This document shows positions 1 through 8,006 of a stretch of DNA of 10,207 bases, in pieces (the stretch's first letter is position 1; every line of letters starts with the position of its first letter). The notes beneath the pieces were generated by a model. That model made no database searches, was not told the origin of the DNA, and saw only the letters and a list, made by a program, of their open reading frames with translations. Origin of the DNA: Gemmatimonadota bacterium. Lineage in GTDB: Bacteria > Gemmatimonadota > Gemmatimonadetes > Longimicrobiales > Gaopeijiaceae. The DNA lies in the NCBI GenBank assembly GCA_016209995.1, contig JACQVC010000536.1, forward strand, positions 1-10,207, given 5' to 3'. The position numbers and the translations under genes were made by a program.

Positions 1-430
1 ATGCAACCTTGGCGAAATTTTGGCGCGGTTTTCGTCTCCGACGGGCGGCAGCGTTCCTCGGCGCACACACGGTGTGCCGAAAACGCCCACTTCACCAACG
101 ACAAGGTGCGGCGCCGATCCGTCGAGGAGAGGTGCCTGCGCCTGGCCAGTTCGGCGGCTGTCGCGGAATCGCGGGCCGCGTAGACCAGATACCCGTCCAG
201 GGTGGTCCGCCGATCGACGAGCGCCATGGTCACGCCGGGCGGAAGCGCCGCGCTGGCCAATCGCCGATTCAGCTTGTCGAGGAACACGCCACTCGTCAGC
301 ACATATTCCACACGGCCGGCCGCATCGAGGGCCGCGTGGAGGACCACCACGATGCGTCGTCCGGCGGCAGTCGAGAAACTCTCACCCAGCATGGTCAGGC
401 CGGTGGCAAGGACCCATCCGCGGCGAACCC
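1..430 (-). pseudogene. Cache-like sensor domain remnant, runs off the left edge
   Basis: Reading the minus strand from about 430 down to 1 gives an open frame with GC-rich third positions and a recognisable sensor-domain core. It includes GRRIVVVLHAALDAAGRVEYV, then a segment SGVFLDKLNRRL, then LPPGVTMALVDRR. This resembles the second half of extracellular Cache domains, with the pattern 'dtaGrv.gVl...l.l..l......lp.gs...lvDr.G'. The similarity fades after about position 120, where residues become Arg- and Cys-rich and no kinase or cyclase domain follows before the edge. No credible start codon or ribosome site precedes the fragment; the frame simply stays open through the Hpt gene upstream. 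I read it as a truncated remnant of a sensor protein on the same strand as the Hpt gene. It could instead be the middle of a gene damaged by frameshifts. The plus-strand frames here look like shadows. Family assignment is by eye and weak. Confidence 0.35.
63..77. repeat. Short perfect inverted repeat
   Basis: GCACAC-ACG-GTGTGC forms a six-base stem with a three-base loop. It lies inside the decayed tail of the Cache-like remnant. No T-run follows on either strand, so a terminator role is not supported. It may be chance. Confidence 0.25.
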
Positions 431-562
431 GCGGCCACCGTCGTCCCCGCCGTGCGTGCCGTGCGGCTCCTGCCGGCGCGGCCGCAGCGTCATCCTGCCT
501 GTGAAGAAGAAAGGTGGGGGTGGAGCGGCGCCTGCAGAGGACTTGGCCGGTCGGCAGCCGCG

Positions 563-955
563 CTAGCCGGCGATGTCCGCTAACACCTGCTTCAGCTGCT
601 GGCCCAGACGTTCGACCTCGCCCTTGAGGTGCCCATAGGTCTCGCCGGCACGCTCCAGGTTGCCCGAGGCCCCCAAGCGCTCCAGACACGCGGCAGCCGC
701 GACCGCGAGCTGGGCGCCAAACACGCTCACGCTGCCCTTGAGCTTGTGGGCGCTCTTGGCGAGTTCCGTCGCGTCGCCGGCCGAGACGGAATGAGCCACG
801 GCGGCGAGCTGTTCCGGGCACTGGACCAGGAACGCCTCGATCACCTGGACCAGGATCTCCCCGTCGCCTCCGAACTGCTCGAGCAACGCTTGGTGATCGA
901 TCGTCATCTCCTGGTGCGCCGGCACGTCAGCGGGACGGTCTGGATGCCCCGTCAT
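563..955 (-). CDS. Stand-alone Hpt (histidine phosphotransfer) domain protein
   Basis: This 130-residue cytoplasmic protein is a single Hpt domain, which carries phosphate from a receiver Asp to another receiver via one His. The signature SAHKLKGS is complete, with the phosphorylatable His at residue 70. It is flanked by the usual helices: ALLEQFGGDGEILVQVIEAF before it, and a long C-terminal helix pair ending LGQQLKQVLADIAG. The frame stays open to 1219, but the extra 88 residues are low-complexity and unlike any Hpt. I chose the ATG at 955 because GGAG lies seven bases upstream (966-963) and the domain begins shortly afterwards. It is divergent from the hybrid kinase at 1218, which has two receivers and no Hpt, so it is a natural partner (inference). 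It resembles the Hpt at the C terminus of the membrane kinase 4481-6796, sharing for example [12 protein letters not shown] and LERLGA, so the two may have a common origin. Confidence 0.88.
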   Translation of the reverse strand: MTGHPDRPADVPAHQEMTIDHQALLEQFGGDGEILVQVIEAFLVQCPEQLAAVAHSVSAGDATELAKSAHKLKGSVSVFGAQLAVAAAACLERLGASGNLERAGETYGHLKGEVERLGQQLKQVLADIAG

Positions 956-962
956 GGTTGTG

Positions 963-966
963 CTCC
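963..966 (-). promoter_or_regulatory. Ribosome binding site of the Hpt gene
   Basis: On the minus strand GGAG stands seven bases before the ATG at 955. It decides the start in favour of this ATG over the upstream in-frame GTG/ATG codons reaching to 1219, none of which has comparable spacing. Confidence 0.6.
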
Positions 967-1011
967 GTGTTGACCCAACTGTGCGCAGGCTCTGCCTGAC
1001 ATCCCGAGATG

Positions 1012-1026
1012 GTATCGGCTCGATAC
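1012..1026. repeat. Inverted repeat GTATCG-GCT-CGATAC in the divergent promoter region
   Basis: A perfect six-base dyad with a three-base spacer lies between the divergent genes, about 57 bases upstream of the Hpt start. A third half-site CGATAC is at 1062-1067. This could be an operator for a dimeric regulator, but one six-base dyad in 262 bases is weak evidence. Confidence 0.3.
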
Positions 1027-1217
1027 ACCCGCAAGTCCATGTAGCGGTCTCCGGGATGATCCGATACGCCGTGCACAAGCCGGGCCGGTCGCAACGGTAG
1101 GCGTGCAGGAAACGCACTCGGGAGTACACGTCATGGCAGAGCCTGAGGGCTTCAGAAGTCCGAATTACTCTTCGGGCGGCCATCCGAACCTGAGTAGGGC
1201 CGGAAGCCCCAACACCC

Positions 1218-3605
1218 ATGAAGAACTCTGAAACGGAGCTGCAGGCGGAACAAGAACCGGCCGCCAGCTCGATCTACGAGCTGCTCGTCGAGCACTCCCT
1301 GGCCGGCGTCTACATCATCCAGGACGGCCGGTTCGTGTACGTGAACCCGACGATGGCCAACATGCACGGCTACACCCGTGAGGAGCTCATGGCCATGGGG
1401 CCGGGCGGCGATCTGATTTACGACGAGGACCTGGCGCTCGTCGAACGCAACATCCGGCGGCGGGAAAGCGGCGAGACCGACGTGTTGCGGTACACCTATC
1501 GAGGCAAGCGCAAGAACGGCGAGATCGTGCACATCCAGGTCTACGGGGCCACGGCCGCCTGCCAGGGGAAGCGGGCCGCCATAGGGACGCTGCTCGACAT
1601 CAGCGAACAGAAACGTCTCGAGCAGGAGCTGCGGGCTTCGGAAGCGCAGCACCAGCTCATTTACGATCTCGCCCCGGACATGTTTGCGTCCATCGATAGT
1701 GGGACCGGGGTCGTCCTGGACTGCAATCAGACCCTGGCCAAGGCCCTCGGGATGTCCAAGGCCAACATCATCGGGCGTCCGGCCCTCGAGCTGTACCACC
1801 CGGACTGCCTGTCGATCGCCAAGCACCTGCTCCGTACGTTCGGCCAGACGGGCGGCGCGAGTGACGTCGAGCTGCAGCTTCGCCGTCAGGATGGCAGTAA
1901 GATAGACGTCAGTCTCAACGCGTCGGCCGTTCGGGACGACCATGGGCACATCGTGCGGGGGATTCTGGTGCTGCGTGACATCACCGAACGCAAGCAGACC
2001 GAGGCCGAGCTGGCCCGGGCGCGCGACGAGGCGCTCTCGGCGGCGCGTGCCAAGAGCGCGTTCCTTGCAACCATGAGCCACGAGATCCGGACGCCGATGA
2101 ACGCCGTTATCGGCATGACCGGGCTGCTGCTCGACACGACGCTCGGTCCCGATCAGCGTGACTACGCCGAAACCATTCGCAGCGCCGGGGAGGCCCTGCT
2201 CGACATCATCAACGACGTCCTGGACTTCTCGAAGATCGAGGCGGGAAAGTTTTCGATCGAAACCGTCGATTTCGACCTGCGCTCGACGATTGAGGAGGCG
2301 ATGCAGCTGCTGGCCGGCCGCGCCCACCAGAAGGCCCTCGAACTGACGGCGCTCGTCGACCCGGGTGTGCCCGTTACCGTGTTCGGCGACCCGGGTCGCC
2401 TTCGCCAGGTCCTCACGAACCTGGGCGGCCATGCCGAGAAGTTCACCGCAGCCGGCGAAGTCGTCGTCCGGGTGATCGTCCAGAGCGACAGCGAAACCGT
2501 GGCCATGGTCCGGTTCTCTGTGGAGGATACGGGCATCGGCATCGCCCGCGACGCGCGGCAACAGCTGTTCAAGCCATTCTCGCAGGTGGATCACTCCACG
2601 ACCAGACAGCACGGCGGAACGGGGCTGGGCCTGGCCATCTCCAAGCAGCTGGTGGAACTGATGGGAGGCGCCATCGGGGTCGAGAGCGAACCGGGCCGAG
2701 GCAGCACGTTCTGGTTCAGCGTTCCCCTCAAGAAGCGGCCGACTCCTGTCATTCCGCCTCCCGTCGATCGAAGCGCGCTGCGGGGTCTGCGCGTGCTCGT
2801 GCTGGATGACAACGCGACCAACCGCATGCTGCTGCGCCAGCAGCTCGGCGCCCACGGGCTGCGTGTGGAACTGGCACAAGGCGGCGCTGAAGCCTTGGAG
2901 CGCCTGCGGGCGGCCGTCGCCGAGGGGGCACCGTACGCTCTCGTACTCTCGGACCTGGGTATGCCCGGAATGGATGGCCTGGAATTCGCGCGGCAGGTCA
3001 AGGCCGACCCCGCGCTGGCTGCGTGCCCGCTGATCCTTCTGACCTCCACGACCCAGATCGGCCAGGTGACGCTGGTGCAACAGGCTGGCTTCGCCGGCTA
3101 CCTGATCAAGCCGATTCGAGAGGGGCAGTTGCTGGCGTGCGTGCAGTCGGTCCTGGCGTTCGGCGGCATGCCTGCCGATATGCCACCGCCTCCGATCGTC
3201 ACCGAGCACCATGTCGCTCCGGCGAGCGAGCGGGGCCGGACCCGCGTGCTGCTCGCCGAGGACAACCAGGTCAACCAGAAGGTCGCCGTCCTCATGCTCG
3301 ATAAGATCGGCTGCCGAGTCGATGTCGTCGCCAACGGGCAGGAAGCCATCGATGCGCTCGAGCGACTTCCGTATGACATCGTGTTCATGGACTGCCAGAT
3401 GCCCGAACTCGACGGATTCCAGGCGACCGCGGAAATCCGGCGGCTCGAGGCGTCCGGCCGGCGGCACACGCCGATCGTCGCCATGACCGCCAATGCCATG
3501 CAGGAGGATCGGGGGCGGTGCCTGGCCGCCGGCATGGACGACTACATTCCCAAACCGGTCAAGCGCGAGCAGCTGGAAACCGTGCTGCGGCGCTGGATCC
3601 GGTAG
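1218..3605 (+). CDS. Soluble hybrid histidine kinase PAS-PAS-HisKA-HATPase-REC-REC, with altered N-box
   Basis: This 795-residue protein has no membrane segment or signal peptide and is a cytoplasmic sensor kinase. PAS domains lie at about 18-128 ([15 protein letters not shown]) and 143-257. HisKA is at 278-345 with phosphoacceptor His288 in SHEIRTP. The ATPase domain spans about 388-503 with intact G1 (DTGIGI, 437-442), F (LFKPFSQ) and G2 (GGTGLGL) boxes. The N-box reads [10 protein letters not shown] (401-410). The usual NLxGNAxKFT has Asn where His405 stands, and that Asn is the Mg-ATP ligand. Receiver 1 (523-646) has Asp530/531, phosphoacceptor Asp579 and Lys631. Receiver 2 (675-793) has Asp682, phosphoacceptor Asp725, Thr757 and Lys779. 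No Hpt is present; the divergent Hpt gene could supply it. An in-frame stop at 1191 leaves the ATG at 1218 as the first Met, with only a weak ribosome site (GGAA, 1202-1205). Its kinase core resembles that of the membrane kinase downstream. Confidence 0.93.
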   Translation: MKNSETELQAEQEPAASSIYELLVEHSLAGVYIIQDGRFVYVNPTMANMHGYTREELMAMGPGGDLIYDEDLALVERNIRRRESGETDVLRYTYRGKRKNGEIVHIQVYGATAACQGKRAAIGTLLDISEQKRLEQELRASEAQHQLIYDLAPDMFASIDSGTGVVLDCNQTLAKALGMSKANIIGRPALELYHPDCLSIAKHLLRTFGQTGGASDVELQLRRQDGSKIDVSLNASAVRDDHGHIVRGILVLRDITERKQTEAELARARDEALSAARAKSAFLATMSHEIRTPMNAVIGMTGLLLDTTLGPDQRDYAETIRSAGEALLDIINDVLDFSKIEAGKFSIETVDFDLRSTIEEAMQLLAGRAHQKALELTALVDPGVPVTVFGDPGRLRQVLTNLGGHAEKFTAAGEVVVRVIVQSDSETVAMVRFSVEDTGIGIARDARQQLFKPFSQVDHSTTRQHGGTGLGLAISKQLVELMGGAIGVESEPGRGSTFWFSVPLKKRPTPVIPPPVDRSALRGLRVLVLDDNATNRMLLRQQLGAHGLRVELAQGGAEALERLRAAVAEGAPYALVLSDLGMPGMDGLEFARQVKADPALAACPLILLTSTTQIGQVTLVQQAGFAGYLIKPIREGQLLACVQSVLAFGGMPADMPPPPIVTEHHVAPASERGRTRVLLAEDNQVNQKVAVLMLDKIGCRVDVVANGQEAIDALERLPYDIVFMDCQMPELDGFQATAEIRRLEASGRRHTPIVAMTANAMQEDRGRCLAAGMDDYIPKPVKREQLETVLRRWIR

Positions 3606-3627
3606 CCTCCACCCGACTCGGGCCTGC

Positions 3628-3648
3628 CGTGTGCGCCTCGCGCACACG
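3628..3648 (+). terminator. GC-rich hairpin after the hybrid kinase
   Basis: CGTGTGCGC, a CTC loop and GCGCACACG form a perfect nine-base stem, 23 bases after the kinase stop. No T-run follows, so it is not a classic intrinsic terminator. It may still end or stabilise the kinase message, as T-less hairpins do in many GC-rich bacteria (inference). Confidence 0.5.
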
Positions 3649-3726
3649 CGTCGAGGAGGCCCGCACACAAACCGCACACGCTCCCGACAATTCCCCGCCA
3701 AACCGCAAGAAAGCGCGCGCGACGAC

Positions 3727-3742
3727 TGGCAGGGAACTTGCT
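3727..3742 (+). promoter_or_regulatory. Candidate sigma-54 promoter of the YfiR-kinase operon
   Basis: The sequence TGGCAGGGAACTTGCT matches the -24/-12 consensus TGGCACG-N4-TTGCW at every specified base except the sixth (G for C), with exact spacing. Transcription would begin near 3752-3754, upstream of the YfiR-family gene. If real, the operon needs an activator ATPase of the NtrC type; none is in the window. No sigma-70-like pair of similar quality is visible in this gap. Confidence 0.5.
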
Positions 3743-3773
3743 GTCGGTAGTGCTGACACGCGACCGGCCCTGA

Positions 3774-3834
3774 CCGGGTTTCAGCGAGAATTTAGCTGTG
3801 ACGCACCGAGTTCGTTCGGCCGGGTTTCAGCCCG
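3774..3834 (+). repeat. Two copies of CCGGGTTTCAGC, the second a hairpin
   Basis: The 12-base string CCGGGTTTCAGC occurs at 3774-3785 and again at 3820-3831, 46 bases apart. The second copy continues as CGGGTTTCAGCCCG (3821-3834), a small hairpin with CGGG/CCCG arms. Hairpin repeats of the GGGCTTCAGCCC kind are common between genes in several GC-rich environmental phyla (general knowledge, not checked here). The second copy falls in the longest open frame of the next gene, where it would read SAGFQPAR. That argues the real start is further down. Confidence 0.55.
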
Positions 3835-3863
3835 CCCGTAAGACTGGCGAGCGCGACCGAGGC

Positions 3864-4480
3864 GTGCCGCACCTGCGCAGACGATGCAGCATCCGCCGGT
3901 GGATGTCGGCGGGGCCACTGTGGCTCGCGTCGCTCTGCCTGATCGGGCTCCTGTCGGCTCGCGGCGCGGGCGCCGCCGCCGCTGCCTACGGCGAGGCCAC
4001 GAAAGAGCAGCTGAAGGCGGCGATGCTGTTCCAGGTCGCCCGCTTCGTGGAATGGCCTGCGACCCGCTCGGGCGGCGGGCCGTCCGTGCCGCTGGTCATC
4101 GCCGTGGTCGATGCCGACGCCATCGGCCAGCACCTCTCGCAGATCGTGGAGGCTCAGACCATCGCGGGGCGTCCGGTGGTGGTGAAGCGACTGCGCAGGG
4201 CCGGGGATCTGACCGGGCCATTCGACCTGCTCTTCATCGGAGCGGCCAGAGACGAGGCCATTCCGGGCCTGCTCCGGTCGCTGGGCGGCGCGGCGGTGCT
4301 GACGGTTTCCGACTCGCACGACTTCGTGCGGCGGGGCGGCATCATCGCGTTCAGGGAGGATCGCGATCGGATCGCGTTCGACGTCAGCCTGGCGAACGCC
4401 AGGCGCGCAAATCTGCGGATCAGTTCGAGGCTGCTGTCGCTCGCCAAGACCGTCGTCGGCAGGTCTGAAGAGGTGGACCC

Positions 4481-4484
<4 letters not shown>
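3864..4484 (+). CDS. YfiR-family (DUF4154) periplasmic protein
   Basis: From this start the protein has about 206 residues. It begins with a signal peptide: a basic stretch ([10 protein letters not shown]), a hydrophobic core ([12 protein letters not shown]) and an Ala-rich cleavage zone. The mature part shows the family pattern in order: [17 protein letters not shown], an IAVVDAD strand, [36 protein letters not shown] and the terminal [12 protein letters not shown]. In YfiBNR systems YfiR represses the diguanylate cyclase YfiN from the periplasm. Here the four-base overlap with a membrane kinase carrying a YfiN-like sensor suggests the same role on a kinase (inference). The Cys residues used for redox control in Pseudomonas YfiR are absent from the mature part. 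The frame is open from a GTG at 3798, but that segment contains a repeat and would bury the signal peptide. An ATG at 3903 would remove the basic n-region. The GTG at 3864 is a compromise without a strong ribosome site. Confidence 0.85.
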
Positions 4485-6796
<2,312 letters not shown>

Positions 6797-6821
6797 GCAC
6801 GGTGGTGCCGCACGATTGCGA

Positions 6822-6828
6822 GGGGGGG
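6822..6828 (+). other. Run of seven G, probable frameshift point at the start of the ATPase gene
   Basis: An ATG at 6793 overlaps the kinase stop (ATGA), as expected for a coupled gene. It reads [12 protein letters not shown] up to this G-run, then leaves the ATPase frame. Past the run, the ATPase frame reads [20 protein letters not shown], which is the normal N-terminal beginning of a GspE-type protein, but it has no start codon upstream before a stop at 6794-6796. Removing one G would join the two. A different frame starting at ATG 6744 could also be joined, by adding one G. The run may be a real mutation, a slippage site or a sequencing error. Confidence 0.5.
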
Positions 6829-6871
6829 TGGAGAGGCGCGCTTCGCCGAGCTGCTCCTGTCGGGGTCGCTG

Positions 6872-7831
6872 GTGACTCGGCGCGACTTGAAGGTGGCGCG
6901 CTCGCACGCCGAGCAACAGTGGGTCGCTCTGGCCGACGCCGTTGTCCAGATGGGACTGGTGTCCGAGCGGGACAGCTACGAAACGCTGGCACAGGCCACA
7001 GGCATGACGCTGGTGGACCTGGCCGCGTGCACGCCGTCGTCGCTGGCGCTCAAGCTCGTGCCCGAGCGCGTGGCCCGCCGTCACAGGCTCGTGCCGCTCG
7101 AAGAGGACAACCGACTGCTGACGTACGCGGTAAGCCGCTTCGATGCCGACGCCGAGCGGGACGTGGCCTTCGCCTCGGGCCGGACGCCGCGGGCCGTGCT
7201 GGCGCGTCCCTCCGAGCTGGCCGACGCGCTCGATCGCTGCTATCCCAAGATGGCCGACGTGGACCGGCTGCTGGCGCGCTTCCGATCCGAGGCCACCGTG
7301 AACGTTCTCGACGAGGGCAGCAGCCTGGCGGCGAGCGAGTCTCCCATCATCGACCTCTGCAATCACATCCTGGTGCGAGCGGTGGAGGCGGCAGCGAGCG
7401 ACGTGCACATCGAGCCCACGCTGGACGGTGAAAAGGTGGTCATGCGGGTGATCGACACGCAGGCGGCGCCGCAGGAGCTCGAATCGCTGGGTTATGACGC
7501 TGGCAACCTGACGCGCCTGCGCGCGGCGCTCAGCCGCCCCGATGGGCTGGTGCTGGTGACGGGTCCCACCGGCTCCGGCAAGACGACCGCGCTCTACAGC
7601 GCCCTGAGCCACCTCCGGAACGGCCGCACCAACATCGTGTCGGTCGAGGATCCGGTGAAGCGTCGGGTGGAGGGCGTCAATCAGATCCACGTCAACGGCC
7701 GCGCTGGCAACACGTTTGCCTCCGTGCTCCGGTCGCTCTTGCGCCAGGATCCCAACGTGATCATGGTGGGCGAGGTTCGCGACGCCGAGGTCGCCCAGAT
7801 CGTGGGCCAGGCCGCGTACACGGGCCCGTGA
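6872..7831 (+). CDS. GspE/PilB-type secretion ATPase, internally deleted and truncated (probable pseudogene)
   Basis: The protein belongs to the hexameric ATPases that drive type II secretion and type IV pilus assembly. From the first available start (GTG 6872) it has 319 residues. The N-terminal domain ([24 protein letters not shown]) is present. The N2 region begins with ASDVHIEPT at 176-183, then passes directly to [17 protein letters not shown]. Normal members have about 70 residues between these motifs, covering the RxRIDG and RRxPQDGR region. Walker A is GPTGSGKT (231-238), the Asp box VEDP (258-261) and Walker B IMVGEVRD (297-304). The protein stops at QAAYTGP, where the family continues with the His box and a C-terminal domain of well over 100 residues. 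Homology extends upstream to about 6830 without a start codon, across a G-run. With the N2 gap, the missing C terminus and the broken start, a working motor is unlikely. No pilus or secretin genes are nearby. GspE-REC fusions exist, and the following receiver tail suggests this was one (inference). Confidence 0.75.
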   Translation: MTRRDLKVARSHAEQQWVALADAVVQMGLVSERDSYETLAQATGMTLVDLAACTPSSLALKLVPERVARRHRLVPLEEDNRLLTYAVSRFDADAERDVAFASGRTPRAVLARPSELADALDRCYPKMADVDRLLARFRSEATVNVLDEGSSLAASESPIIDLCNHILVRAVEAAASDVHIEPTLDGEKVVMRVIDTQAAPQELESLGYDAGNLTRLRAALSRPDGLVLVTGPTGSGKTTALYSALSHLRNGRTNIVSVEDPVKRRVEGVNQIHVNGRAGNTFASVLRSLLRQDPNVIMVGEVRDAEVAQIVGQAAYTGP

Positions 7832-7986
7832 TGGTCCTGACGGCCGAGGACGGTCCCGGCGTCGAGCACCGGGTGCTCGAGATGGGGGCCGATGACTACA
7901 TGATCAAGCCCTTCGAGCCGGCCATCCTGCTGTCTCGCGTACGCGCGGCGTTCCGGCGCCAGGAACGGACGGTCACGGCCGCATAG
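7831..7986 (+). pseudogene. C-terminal half of a receiver domain
   Basis: The 51-codon frame begins [20 protein letters not shown] and continues with [23 protein letters not shown]. This is the second half of a response-regulator receiver: the Thr of the LTA switch, the Lys of IKPF and the final helix. The first half, with the acidic pocket and phosphoacceptor Asp, is absent. The frame differs from that of the ATPase before it. Its ATG shares one base with the ATPase stop (TGATG), so reinitiation could still produce it. It most likely is what remains of a C-terminal receiver of the ATPase, or of a separate regulator, after a deletion. Confidence 0.7.
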
Positions 7987-7997
7987 ACCTGTGAATC

Positions 7998-8003
7998 GAG
8001 GGA
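7998..8003 (+). promoter_or_regulatory. Ribosome binding site deciding the GTG start at 8007
   Basis: GAGGGA ends three bases before the GTG at 8007, with the GAGG core five bases away. It supports this GTG over the ATG at 8049. Confidence 0.5.
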
Positions 8004-8006
8004 CCA

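Larger units (their letters stand above)
956..1217. other. Divergent intergenic region between Hpt and hybrid kinase
   Basis: These 262 bases separate two divergent genes and must carry the promoters for both. I see no convincing -35/-10 or sigma-54 pair on either strand. The minus-strand frame through here is an N-terminal extension of the Hpt frame and does not look like protein. A small inverted repeat lies at 1012-1026. The motif CGATAC of that repeat recurs at 1062-1067. Confidence 0.5.

Noticed and set aside
9..583. Overlapping plus-strand frames of about 185 codons
   Set aside because: They are rich in Arg, Pro and Ala with no recognisable motif. The minus strand carries the more protein-like pattern.
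956..1219. N-terminal extension of the Hpt gene up to 1219
   Set aside because: The added 88 residues are Arg/Cys-rich without a domain, while the ATG at 955 has a well-placed GGAG and the Hpt fold begins just behind it.
1152..3701. Long open frame of 849 codons on the minus strand
   Set aside because: It lies antisense to the complete hybrid kinase, shows no family motif, and arises from GC-rich codon bias. The same applies to long minus-strand frames at 4154-5575, 5585-6526, 6614-7690 and 8169-9548.
3798..3863. GTG at 3798 as the start of the YfiR-family gene
   Set aside because: The extra 22 residues include a copy of an intergenic hairpin repeat and would push the signal peptide deep into the protein. 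The choice remains uncertain.
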